A stretch of DNA of 6,912 nt from Bacteroidales bacterium UBA4318 (lineage in GTDB: Bacteria; Bacteroidota; Bacteroidia; Bacteroidales; UBA932), in NCBI GenBank assembly GCA_002393895.1, contig DGUE01000091.1:10622-17533 (forward strand), written 5' to 3'. Of this stretch, positions 1 to 6,771 are shown piece after piece; the first letter of the stretch is position 1, and every line of letters starts with the position of its first letter. The translations under genes and the position numbers were made by a program. The notes under the pieces were generated by a model that was given only the letters and a program-made list of their open reading frames with translations, ran no database searches and had not been told where the DNA came from.

Positions 1-363
1 GCCATCGACCTCATCTTCCATGAGGGCAAGGTGGCCGAAACCTACAATATCGGTGGCTTCAACGAATGGAAAAACATAGACATCATCAAGGTCCTCATCA
101 ACACCGTAGACCGCCTGCTGGGGCGTCCTGAAGGTGCCGACATGGACCTTATCACCTATGTTACCGACCGTGCCGGGCACGACCTCCGTTATGCCATCGA
201 CTCATCCAAGCTCCAGCGTGAGCTCGGCTGGGAGCCCAGCCTTCAGTTTGAGGAAGGGATAGAAAAGACCGTGCGTTGGTATCTGGACAACCAGGAGTGG
301 ATGGATAACGTTACCTCCGGAGACTACCAGAAGTACTACGAAGACATGTACAAGGGAAGATAG
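1..363 (+). CDS. rmlB: dTDP-glucose 4,6-dehydratase, C-terminal part (5' end outside window)
   Basis: This is the last 120 codons of an open frame that runs in from base 1 and stops at TAG 361-363. The protein reads AIDLIFHEGKVAETYNIGG onward, then DRAGHDLRYAID, then KLQRELGWEP and a tail YQKYYEDMYKGR. These are hallmarks of the C-terminal, nucleotide-sugar-binding part of RmlB, an extended short-chain dehydrogenase/reductase. The family converts dTDP-glucose to dTDP-4-keto-6-deoxyglucose in the cytoplasm, the second step toward dTDP-L-rhamnose and related surface sugars. The NAD-binding Rossmann part and the catalytic Thr/Asp/Glu/Tyr/Lys residues would lie upstream, so activity cannot be judged here. 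The rest of an rml or polysaccharide cluster is probably to the left (inference). The family assignment is strong; a paralogous NDP-sugar dehydratase is a minor alternative. Confidence 0.9.
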   Translation, partial: AIDLIFHEGKVAETYNIGGFNEWKNIDIIKVLINTVDRLLGRPEGADMDLITYVTDRAGHDLRYAIDSSKLQRELGWEPSLQFEEGIEKTVRWYLDNQEWMDNVTSGDYQKYYEDMYKGR

Positions 364-371
364 TCTGCTAT

Positions 372-1913
372 ATGGCATCTAAAGAATACGATGTAATCAT
401 CATTGGCGGTGGCATCACCGGTGCTGCTACAGTGAGGGACTGCGCGTTGCGCGGTCTCTCTGCGTTGTTGATAGAGCGCGGAGACATCTGCGACGGTGCT
501 TCGGGCCGCAACCATGGCCTGCTTCACAGCGGAGCCCGCTATGCGGTTACAGACCGCGAAGGGGCCGAAGAATGCATACGCGAGAACAGGATACTCCGCC
601 GTATCGCTTCCAACTGCGTGGAGCAGACAGAGGGCCTGTTCATCTCCCTCCCCGAGGATGGGCTGGACTACCAGGCCAATTTTATAAAGAAGTGCCGTGA
701 GGCCGGCATAGAGGCAGAGGCGATAGATCCCGCAGAAGCTCTCAGGCTGGAGCCGGCAATCAATCCCCGCATCATAGGCGCCGTAAAGGTGCCGGATGCG
801 TCGGTGGACCCTTTCCGGCTGGTAGACGCCCATATACTTGATGCTCAGCGGCATGGGGCCGATATCCTCAAGTTTACGGCTGTCACCGAACTTGTGAGGG
901 AAGGGGACAGGGTAGTGGGGGTAAAGACGTCCAAAGGAGATGTGATACGCGGCCGTGAGGTGGTTCTTGCTGCCGGAATCTGGACTGCCGGGCTTGCCCG
1001 CGAGGCGGGAGTCACCATAGGCATGATGCCGAGCAAGGGCGCCCTCATCATATTCGGCCACCGTGTGGCCAACATGGTCATAAACCGCTGCCGAAAGCCG
1101 GCGAATGCCGATATCCTGGTGCCGGGAGACGTGGTCAGCGTGCTGGGTACCACGTCCGATAAGGTGCCGATCGAAACCTGCGACGACATGCACGCCACCC
1201 CCGAAGAGGTGGACCTCCTGCTCCGTGAAGGCGAGCAGCTGGTGCCCTGCCTGGCCCATACGCGGATCATCCGCGCATATGCCGGAGTCAGGCCGCTGGT
1301 GGTCGCGGATCCTACCGGGGACGGGCGCAATGTGAGCCGCGGCATAGTTCTTCTGGACCATGAAAAACGGGACGGTGTGCCCGGGCTCATCACCATAACA
1401 GGCGGAAAGCTCACTACGGCCCGCCTGATGGCAGAAATGGCCACAGACCTTGTGTGCGAAAAGCTCGGTTCTTCCGCCCGTTGCGAGACTGCAGTAAAGC
1501 CTCTGCCCGGTTCTGAAGGCAGGAAGCCCCGCTTCAAGGATCCTTTCAACATCCGCGCAGCCATAGGCCGTCACGGCACCGAGGTGGCGCAGATGGATTT
1601 CGAAAAGGGCGGTGAGATAATCTGCGAGTGCGAGAGCGTCACCCGTGCAGAGATAGAATATGCCGTGAAGAACTTCGGAGTCCGGAATATTTCCGACCTC
1701 CGCCGTCACACCCGTATCGGAATGGGCACGTGCCAGGGTTCGTTCTGCATACGCAAAGTGGCTGCCGTTCTTGCCGATATCCTTTCTGTGTCTGCCGAAG
1801 AGCTTGTTCGGGAGTATATGCAGGAAAGATGGAAGGGGATGACCCCGGTACTGTGGGGAGATACGCTCAGGGAGGCGGAATATATGCAAAAAACCAACAG
1901 AGATGAGATTTGA
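372..1913 (+). CDS. glpA: anaerobic glycerol-3-phosphate dehydrogenase, subunit A (FAD catalytic subunit)
   Basis: The 513-residue protein is very similar along its length to Escherichia coli GlpA (542 residues, from memory). It oxidises sn-glycerol 3-phosphate to dihydroxyacetone phosphate using FAD. An N-terminal dinucleotide-binding motif GGGITG lies at about residues 12-17, followed by the diagnostic GASGRNHGLLHSGARYAVTD at 42-61. NRCRKPANADILVPGD, RAYAGVRPLV and TITGGKLTT follow in family order. The C-terminal BFD-like [2Fe-2S] domain keeps its four ligands, Cys418, Cys420, Cys454 and Cys459 (CEC and CQGSFC). The WKGMTPVLWGDTLREAE tail is also typical. The start at 372 puts the FAD motif at the normal distance from the N terminus and lies only 8 bases after rmlB, leaving little room for a promoter. 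The stop overlaps the glpB start by 11 bases, so translation is probably coupled. The BFD-like domain separates this from aerobic GlpD. Confidence 0.96.
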   Translation: MASKEYDVIIIGGGITGAATVRDCALRGLSALLIERGDICDGASGRNHGLLHSGARYAVTDREGAEECIRENRILRRIASNCVEQTEGLFISLPEDGLDYQANFIKKCREAGIEAEAIDPAEALRLEPAINPRIIGAVKVPDASVDPFRLVDAHILDAQRHGADILKFTAVTELVREGDRVVGVKTSKGDVIRGREVVLAAGIWTAGLAREAGVTIGMMPSKGALIIFGHRVANMVINRCRKPANADILVPGDVVSVLGTTSDKVPIETCDDMHATPEEVDLLLREGEQLVPCLAHTRIIRAYAGVRPLVVADPTGDGRNVSRGIVLLDHEKRDGVPGLITITGGKLTTARLMAEMATDLVCEKLGSSARCETAVKPLPGSEGRKPRFKDPFNIRAAIGRHGTEVAQMDFEKGGEIICECESVTRAEIEYAVKNFGVRNISDLRRHTRIGMGTCQGSFCIRKVAAVLADILSVSAEELVREYMQERWKGMTPVLWGDTLREAEYMQKTNRDEI

Positions 1914-2421
1914 CGTAATTATTATAGGAGGCGGATGGGCTGGATGCAACGCCGCCGAGCCTCTGGTGGAAGCAGGCAAGAAGGTCTGCATTGTGTCTGA
2001 GGGCCTGTCGCTCTCTGCCGTCAAGTACGAAAGCCCTTATGCCCGTTTGGCTGCCCTCCAGAATCAGGGAGCCGTGGTTTTGAGGGGAGACAGGGCCATT
2101 TCCGGAAAGATAGAGGACGGCAGGGTTGTGGAGATCCGCACGCGCAACATGGACGAGCCCCTTGTGGCTGATGAGTATGTGCTCGCTACCGGCAAGTTCT
2201 TTTCCCGTGGGCTGCTCTCCGACAAGGAGCACATCTGGGAGCCGCTTTTCGGGGCGGATGTGGATTATGATCCCGACCGCACCAAGTGGTTCGATCCCGA
2301 TTTCGAGGCCCCTCAGCCTTTTATGAAATTCGGAGTTAAGACCGATGCCGAAGGAAGGGTGCTGGTTGGAGGGAAGGCAATAGTTAATCTTACTGCAGTG
2401 GGAGATATTCGCAATGACTAA
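1903..2421 (+). CDS. glpB: anaerobic glycerol-3-phosphate dehydrogenase, subunit B, unusually short form
   Basis: The 172-residue protein begins MRFDVIIIGGGWAG, closely matching the start of E. coli GlpB (MRFD followed by GGGLAG), which fixes the start at 1903. From about residue 48 (RLAALQNQGAVVLRGD, then EIRTRN, YVLATGKFFSRGL, EAPQPFMKFGVKTD, NLTAVGDI) it matches the last third of GlpB. Compared with the roughly 420-residue E. coli protein, about 220-230 middle residues are absent. So is the C-terminal stretch after the AIG/AVG motif, including the Gly-rich CGGG segment. The frame is uninterrupted and overlaps glpA by 11 bases and glpC by 8. I therefore read it as a compact but intact gene, not a degraded one. 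GlpB is known as the FAD/FMN-containing partner that passes electrons from GlpA toward GlpC. Whether this short form binds flavin is uncertain, since the nucleotide-binding motif is kept but the C-terminal Gly-rich segment is lost. Confidence 0.87.
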   Translation: MRFDVIIIGGGWAGCNAAEPLVEAGKKVCIVSEGLSLSAVKYESPYARLAALQNQGAVVLRGDRAISGKIEDGRVVEIRTRNMDEPLVADEYVLATGKFFSRGLLSDKEHIWEPLFGADVDYDPDRTKWFDPDFEAPQPFMKFGVKTDAEGRVLVGGKAIVNLTAVGDIRND

Positions 2422-3613
2422 TCTTGAACAATGCCTCAAGTGCAATCTATGCACGCTGGTTTGCCCGATGATGGAGGTGAATCCGGACTATCCCGGCCCC
2501 AAGAAGGCCGGCCCGGACGGAGAACGCTACAGACTGAAAGATCCGGCATTCTTCGACTATGCCCTGAAATACTGCCTTAACTGCAAACGCTGCGAGGTGG
2601 CATGCCCCTCCGATGTGCACATAGCCGACATGATACAGCTCGCACGCATTAAATATGGCTCCCAGGCCCGCAGGAAGGGCTTGACTGGCCTTAGGGACTG
2701 GACACTGGCGAGTACCGACCTGGTGGGTTCGCTCGCGAGCCCGTTTGCCCCAGTGGTGAATGAAGTGCTGCAGTTGAAGCCTGTTAAATCTGTAATGCAT
2801 GGGGTGTTGGGCGTCGACAAGCATCGCACTTTCCCCAAGTATTCTGCCAGGAAATTCGTGAACTGGTTCCGCAAACAGGGCCAGTCTGGTTTTGAAAAGT
2901 TCGTGACCTATTTCCACGGATGCTACGTGAATTATAACTATCCCAAGCTGGGGCAGGATTTCGTAAAGATAATGAATGCCGCAGGCTATGGCGTGCATTT
3001 GCTTGAGAAGGAGAAGTGCTGTGGCGTCGCCCTGATGAGCAACGGCTTTGCCGACAAGGCCCGCAAGCAGGGAGAGGTGAATCTTGCCTCTATTCGCAAG
3101 GCTGTGGCGGCTGGGGAGCCCGTACTCACCACATCCTCCACCTGCACCTTCACCATGCGCGATGAGTACCCTGATGTGCTCGGCCTTGAGAATGCCGATG
3201 TGCGCAATTCCATCATGCTCGCAACCAAGTGGCTCTACGAAAAAGTATCTTCAGGAGAAATTAAGCTAAAGTTCCGTAAAGACTTCAGAATGAAGGTGGT
3301 ATACCATACTGCATGCCATATGCAGAAGATGGGATGGCAGGTATATTCCATAGAGTTGCTCCGCATGATTCCAGGGCTTCATCTCACTGTGCTGGACCAG
3401 AATTGCTGCGGCATAGCCGGAACGTTCGGGTTCAAGAAAGAGAACTATGGCTTCACTCAGCAGATAGGCTCCAAGCTCTTCACCGATATCAGGACGAGCA
3501 ACCCGGAGTATGTGGCAACCGACTGCGAAACCTGTAAGTGGCAAATAGAAATGAGCACAGGCCTGCCCGTGCTCAATCCTATTGAAATCCTCGCTGAAGC
3601 GCTTGACGCTTAG
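2414..3613 (+). CDS. glpC: anaerobic glycerol-3-phosphate dehydrogenase, subunit C (Fe-S, membrane-linked)
   Basis: The 399-residue protein is of full family length and highly similar to E. coli GlpC. Two [4Fe-4S] ferredoxin motifs stand near the N terminus: C7-x2-C10-x2-C13-x3-C17-P and C54-x2-C57-x2-C60-x3-C64-P, the latter in KYCLNCKRCEVACPSDV. The region between carries the GlpC signature NPDYPGPKKAGPDGERYRLKD. Two cysteine-rich CCG domains follow, with CCG at residues 202-204 and 331-333, and with FHGCYVNYN, TSSTCTF, HTACHMQKMGW and DCETCKWQIEMSTG around them. No transmembrane helix is apparent. GlpC is known to accept electrons from GlpA/GlpB and tether the complex to the inner membrane for transfer to menaquinone. 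The start at 2414 lies in the last codons of glpB, and GGAG (2401-2404) sits nine bases upstream as a plausible ribosome binding site. The 3' end overlaps the opposite-strand thioesterase gene by four bases. Confidence 0.96.
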   Translation: MTNLEQCLKCNLCTLVCPMMEVNPDYPGPKKAGPDGERYRLKDPAFFDYALKYCLNCKRCEVACPSDVHIADMIQLARIKYGSQARRKGLTGLRDWTLASTDLVGSLASPFAPVVNEVLQLKPVKSVMHGVLGVDKHRTFPKYSARKFVNWFRKQGQSGFEKFVTYFHGCYVNYNYPKLGQDFVKIMNAAGYGVHLLEKEKCCGVALMSNGFADKARKQGEVNLASIRKAVAAGEPVLTTSSTCTFTMRDEYPDVLGLENADVRNSIMLATKWLYEKVSSGEIKLKFRKDFRMKVVYHTACHMQKMGWQVYSIELLRMIPGLHLTVLDQNCCGIAGTFGFKKENYGFTQQIGSKLFTDIRTSNPEYVATDCETCKWQIEMSTGLPVLNPIEILAEALDA

Positions 3614-4344
3614 TCGAATTCCAGCCTGACGCTGAAGCAGACTTTTTCGCCGGTCCTTCCGGTGACAAACCACAGGTTTTCTGCTCTGGACATGAAGAAA
3701 TCCACCTTTTCTCCGAGGTGGATTTCGTGGTTGTAGTTCACCTGCACATCTTTAACCACGTGATTCCGCACATAGTCTACGGGCATTGCGTCCAGCACCC
3801 ATTGGGTGTAGGCGCAGTTGTTGGCGTGCCCGTTTGTGTCTATGTCCGACCATACCACCGTGTGGCTGCCGGCGGGATTCTGTTCCAAGTCTCTGGGAAT
3901 CAAAATCTTGGTACAGAAGGGAAGGGTGTCTTCTTCGTGATGGAAAGACTGGTCGAAACCCAGTTCACCGCGAAAGAGCGCACGCTCCCTGTAGTCCACC
4001 ACCGTCCAGGCGGAGGTGCCGAGCACTACCGGAACCCCGTCCTGGGCGACCATGCGGAAGTTCCTGTGCCATAGAGGCCCTACCTGCCCGCGGGACCATG
4101 TTTGGAGAACTACGCTGTCGCCCCAGCGCGGGCAGCGCAATATGCTGAAATGTATGCGGTTAAGCGCCCAGAACAGCCCTCTGGACTGCATTACATCCGG
4201 CCCGCAGCCGCAGAAGTCGGATCCTTTGTAAGCGACCTCCTGAAGCAGATTCTGAAGGCTGACGGTTTTGATGTTGGAGTTCTGGTCTACCTCGAAACTG
4301 TTGATTTCCAGGGGCCATTCTACTATTGGAGCTTTTCCGCTCAT
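3610..4344 (-). CDS. acyl-ACP thioesterase, FatA/FatB-like bacterial type
   Basis: This 244-residue protein belongs to the acyl-ACP thioesterase family: two fused hotdog folds that hydrolyse acyl-ACP and release free fatty acid. The C-terminal half carries WSDIDTNGHANN (165-176), which matches the plant motif D-x-N-x-H-x-N-N and gives likely catalytic Asp169, Asn171 and His173. Glu207 in VNYNHEIHLGEKV aligns with the conserved Glu; the following Cys seen in plant enzymes is Ile here, so an Asp/Asn/His/Glu mechanism is implied. The N-terminal hotdog contains ALNRIHFSILRCPRWGDSV and QTWSRG. I chose the start at 4344: it begins one base after the dehydratase stop (TAG, 4348-4346). A start twelve codons upstream at 4380 would overlap that gene by 35 bases. 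The gene is probably co-transcribed with the dehydratase. Chain-length specificity cannot be read from the sequence. Confidence 0.88.
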   Translation of the reverse strand: MSGKAPIVEWPLEINSFEVDQNSNIKTVSLQNLLQEVAYKGSDFCGCGPDVMQSRGLFWALNRIHFSILRCPRWGDSVVLQTWSRGQVGPLWHRNFRMVAQDGVPVVLGTSAWTVVDYRERALFRGELGFDQSFHHEEDTLPFCTKILIPRDLEQNPAGSHTVVWSDIDTNGHANNCAYTQWVLDAMPVDYVRNHVVKDVQVNYNHEIHLGEKVDFFMSRAENLWFVTGRTGEKVCFSVRLEFD

Positions 4345-4345
4345 T

Positions 4346-4786
4346 CTATTTGATGCCTTTAAGGTTTTCTTTTGGAACAAGGAAGAACTTAAGCGTGCCC
4401 TTTGTGCAGAGTTTTCCGTTCACTTTAGCTGTGGAATCCACCACTACGAGCGGAGGATGGATATCTATGAGTTTGGAGTATACTTCCACCGTGTCGCCGG
4501 GAAAAGCCGAGCCTTTGAACTTGATGCCGTCCAGGCCTGCGTACATGGCTGTGTTCACCTCAAGCATCTCTCGGGGAATCAGCAACACGCTGCCCTGGGC
4601 CATAATCTCGCACATAATAACGCCGGGAACCACCGGATATCCGGGGAAATGCCCTTGCACGAACCAGGCGTCCTGGGGAATTGTGTATTTGGATTCTACG
4701 TGACCGTCTTCAAAAAGATTGGTCTCATCCACGAGGAGCATGGGGGCTCTGTGAGGGATGATTTTTTGAATTTCTTCTTTGTTCAT
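4346..4786 (-). CDS. fabZ: FabZ-like beta-hydroxyacyl-ACP dehydratase (hotdog fold)
   Basis: The 146-residue protein is close to the usual FabZ length (about 145-155). It starts MNKEEIQKIIPHRAPMLLVD, the typical FabZ opening with the PHR-x-P-x-LLVD motif. The active-site segment GHFPGYPVVPGVIMCEIMAQ (45-64) contains the catalytic His46 and Glu60. It is followed by IKFKGSAFPGDTVEV, in which the family normally has KFR-x-PV-x-PGD. The family removes water from (3R)-3-hydroxyacyl-ACP in the fatty-acid elongation cycle. Some residues are atypical (CEIMAQ where EAMAQ is usual, KGSAFPGD where RPVVPGD is usual). It could therefore be a second, specialised FabZ rather than the housekeeping one, so the symbol denotes the family. 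It is first in a two-gene minus-strand unit with the thioesterase. The start at 4786 gives the standard N terminus; no clear Shine-Dalgarno sequence is present. Confidence 0.87.
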   Translation of the reverse strand: MNKEEIQKIIPHRAPMLLVDETNLFEDGHVESKYTIPQDAWFVQGHFPGYPVVPGVIMCEIMAQGSVLLIPREMLEVNTAMYAGLDGIKFKGSAFPGDTVEVYSKLIDIHPPLVVVDSTAKVNGKLCTKGTLKFFLVPKENLKGIK

Positions 4787-4811
4787 TGGATTAGGTTTTC
4801 GTAAAAGTGTA

Positions 4812-4819
4812 CAAAAATA
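4812..4819 (-). promoter_or_regulatory. putative Bacteroidota -7 box for the fabZ-thioesterase unit
   Basis: On the minus strand these bases read TATTTTTG, an exact match to the Bacteroidota -7 consensus TAnnTTTG. The box lies 25 bases upstream of the dehydratase ATG at 4786, so transcription would begin around 4805 with a leader of roughly 20 bases. No good TTTG -33 element is visible at the expected distance (about 4839-4845), which lowers confidence. The A/T-rich sequence makes a chance match possible, but the location in the only intergenic gap available supports it. Confidence 0.5.
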
Positions 4820-4821
4820 AC

Positions 4822-4829
4822 TAAATTTG
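4822..4829 (+). promoter_or_regulatory. putative Bacteroidota -7 box for nadE
   Basis: The plus strand reads TAAATTTG, an exact match to TAnnTTTG. The ATG of nadE follows 19 bases after the box, implying a leader of only about 12-15 bases. A weak -33 candidate, TTTTC at 4796-4800, lies about 21 bases upstream, within the usual spacing but not a perfect TTTG. No strong Shine-Dalgarno sequence precedes the start (AAGAA at 4838-4842 is the nearest purine run), as is common in this phylum. Confidence 0.55.
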
Positions 4830-4848
4830 TGGGAATTAAGAACTTGTT

Positions 4849-6771
4849 ATGAAAGAACTTGAGCATAAAGACTATGGGCTGGTCCGTGTGGCAGCGGTTA
4901 CCCCCAGGCTGTATCTGGCAGATGTAGAACGCAATACGGCGGAGATTATCCGCCTTGCGGAGGAGGCTGCGCGCAAAGAGGCATCGATAGTTGTTTTTCC
5001 CGAGCTTTGCATTACGGGATACAGCTGCGCCGACCTGTTTGGCCAACAGCGTCTGCTGGAGGCGGCCGAAAAGGCCGTTAAGGATATAGCCGGAGCCGGG
5101 CTTCCTTCCGGAATGCTGGTTGCAGTGGGCGCCCCTGTGCGTTGCGCAGGCAGGCTATTTAACTGTGCCGTTCTGATCAAGGGTGGCAAGATACTTGGCA
5201 TTGTGCCCAAGTCCTATCTGCCGAATCATGCCGAGTTCTATGAAGTCCGCTGGTTTGAGAGTGGCTCCACAGTGAATAAAGAAATAGTTTATGCTGGTCA
5301 GTCTACAAGGCTGTGTGCCAGGCAGTTATTCTCTGTTGGAAAGGCTGTGGTGGGAGTGGAAATCTGCCAGGACCTGTGGGTCCCGGTGCCCCCTTGCACC
5401 TATGCGGCCCTTGCCGGAGCAAACATCATAATCAACCTGTCCGCATCCAATGAGGCGCTCCTCAAGAATGACTACCGCAAGCAGCTGGTCGCGTCTACGG
5501 CATCGCGCCTGTTTGCCGCCTACGTGTACTGTAGCTGCGGCTATGGTGAGTCAACCACCGATCTTGTATGGGGCGGTTCTTCTGTGATCTATGAGAGCAA
5601 CTCCCTGCTGGCCGAGAATGAGAGGTTCCAGCGTTGCTCGTCCGCCATCTATGCAGATGTGGATGTGGAGCGTATGGATGCTCTCCGCGCCAAGAATCCC
5701 AATTTCAAGGATTTGCTTTCCTGCAGGGCGGATGTCTACACCACCATCCCCGGAGGGGAAGCATTCCCTACCGATTTCGGCCGTGAGCTTCTAAGGCAGG
5801 TAGAGGCACATCCCTTTGTGCCCCAGGGGCCGGAATTGGCAAAGCGCTGCAAGGAGATTCTTAATATCCAGGTGCTGGGGCTCTGCTCCCGCCTGGAGCA
5901 TATCGGCTGCAAGAAGGCTGTTGTCGGCATATCAGGAGGCCTGGACTCCACGCTTGCCCTGTTGGTGAGCGTGATGGCATTCGACAAATTGGGCCTGGAC
6001 CGTAAGGGCATCATCGGCATCACCATGCCCGGCTTCGGAACCACCGGTCGTACCAAAGGAAATGCCTGGGTTCTGATGGAAAAGCTTGGGGTGACAACGC
6101 GTGAGATTTCGATAGTTCCGTCTGTAAGCAAACATTTAGATGACATTGGTCATTCGCTTGATAATCATGATGCTACATACGAAAACGCGCAGGCCAGAGA
6201 ACGCACCCAGATACTTATGGATGTCGCCGGGCAGGAGGGTGGAATAGTGGTAGGCACCGGAGATCTTTCCGAACTGGCCCTTGGCTGGTGCACCTACAAT
6301 GGAGATCATATGTCCATGTATGGAGTGAATGCATCCGTGCCCAAGACTCTGGTGCGCGCCCTGGTCAAGTTCGCCGCTTCCGAGCATTTTGAGGGTGCAC
6401 AGGAAGTGCTGGCAGATATTGTGGACACTCCCATCTCTCCTGAGCTTCTGCCTGCCTCGGACGACGGCACTATCCTTCAGGTGACGGAAGACCTGGTAGG
6501 GCCCTACGAGCTGCACGACTTCTTCCTCTATAATATAATGCGCTGGGGGTACACCCCGGAGAAGGTGCTGTTCCTGGCTGTAATCGCATTTGAAGGCCTC
6601 TATGACGAGGCTACGATAGGGAAGTGGCTCAAAGTGTTCTGCAAGCGTTTCTTCAGCCAGCAGTTCAAGCGCAGCTGCATGCCGGACGGCCCTAAGGTGG
6701 GCAGCGTCTCACTCTCGCCAAGAGGGGACTGGCGCATGCCAAGCGACGCTTATTCCAGTATTTGGTTATAA
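4849..6771 (+). CDS. nadE: glutamine-dependent NAD+ synthetase (two-domain)
   Basis: The 640-residue protein has both domains of the long NadE type and performs the last step of NAD+ synthesis: ATP-dependent amidation of deamido-NAD+ with ammonia drawn from glutamine. The N-terminal nitrilase-like glutaminase (about 10-290) has its catalytic triad: Glu52 in FPELCITGYS, Lys121 in VPKSYLPNHAEFYEVRWF and Cys173 in GVEICQDLW. The C-terminal synthetase (about 335-640) has the ATP pyrophosphatase P-loop SGGLDST at 362-368, YENAQARERTQILMD (444-458), and GTGDLSELALGWCTYNGDHMSMYGVN (469-494). The start MKELEHKDYGLVRVAAVTP resembles the mycobacterial enzyme, and the conserved FVRVA-like strand sits where expected. 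Length is comparable to the about 680-residue mycobacterial form and unlike the about 275-residue ammonia-only E. coli form. It is transcribed divergently from the fabZ-thioesterase unit and ends one base before a hairpin. Confidence 0.97.
   Translation: MKELEHKDYGLVRVAAVTPRLYLADVERNTAEIIRLAEEAARKEASIVVFPELCITGYSCADLFGQQRLLEAAEKAVKDIAGAGLPSGMLVAVGAPVRCAGRLFNCAVLIKGGKILGIVPKSYLPNHAEFYEVRWFESGSTVNKEIVYAGQSTRLCARQLFSVGKAVVGVEICQDLWVPVPPCTYAALAGANIIINLSASNEALLKNDYRKQLVASTASRLFAAYVYCSCGYGESTTDLVWGGSSVIYESNSLLAENERFQRCSSAIYADVDVERMDALRAKNPNFKDLLSCRADVYTTIPGGEAFPTDFGRELLRQVEAHPFVPQGPELAKRCKEILNIQVLGLCSRLEHIGCKKAVVGISGGLDSTLALLVSVMAFDKLGLDRKGIIGITMPGFGTTGRTKGNAWVLMEKLGVTTREISIVPSVSKHLDDIGHSLDNHDATYENAQARERTQILMDVAGQEGGIVVGTGDLSELALGWCTYNGDHMSMYGVNASVPKTLVRALVKFAASEHFEGAQEVLADIVDTPISPELLPASDDGTILQVTEDLVGPYELHDFFLYNIMRWGYTPEKVLFLAVIAFEGLYDEATIGKWLKVFCKRFFSQQFKRSCMPDGPKVGSVSLSPRGDWRMPSDAYSSIWL

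Noticed and set aside
845..1564. 239-residue minus-strand frame rich in Ser, Arg and Pro
   Set aside because: It is antisense to the middle of glpA, its composition is typical of a shadow frame, and it has no recognisable domain.
336..2024. 562-residue open frame on the minus strand opposite glpA
   Set aside because: It lies antisense to a clearly conserved gene, has low-complexity-like composition and matches no family I recognise. It is a codon-bias shadow of GC-rich glpA.
1903..2421. glpB as a frameshifted or truncated pseudogene
   Set aside because: The frame is continuous, its start matches the family, and both missing segments are absent from the DNA in every frame rather than moved to another frame. 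The overlaps with glpA and glpC are intact. A clean in-frame deletion cannot be fully excluded.
3597..3611. AAGCG/CGCTT 5-bp hairpin at the end of glpC as a terminator
   Set aside because: The stem is short and no U-run follows on either strand. It lies within coding sequence and is likely a chance match.
3592..3638. Nine-base direct repeat CGCTGAAGC (3592-3600 and 3630-3638) as an attachment site
   Set aside because: It is too short, both copies are inside coding sequence, and no integrase or mobile gene is nearby.
3648..3664. CCGG-containing hairpin next to a T5 run within the thioesterase gene
   Set aside because: The T-run precedes the hairpin on the plus strand and reads as A-run on the minus strand, so it is in the wrong place for an intrinsic terminator in either direction.
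4345..4380. Longer N terminus for the thioesterase beginning at 4380
   Set aside because: The extra twelve residues (MFQKKTLKASNR) are not part of the domain and would overlap the dehydratase gene by 35 bases. The ATG at 4344, one base after the dehydratase stop, is the simpler choice.
4268..4804. 178-residue plus-strand frame across the dehydratase gene
   Set aside because: It is antisense to the FabZ-like gene, which has clear catalytic motifs, and it crosses that gene's start region. It shows no family signature.
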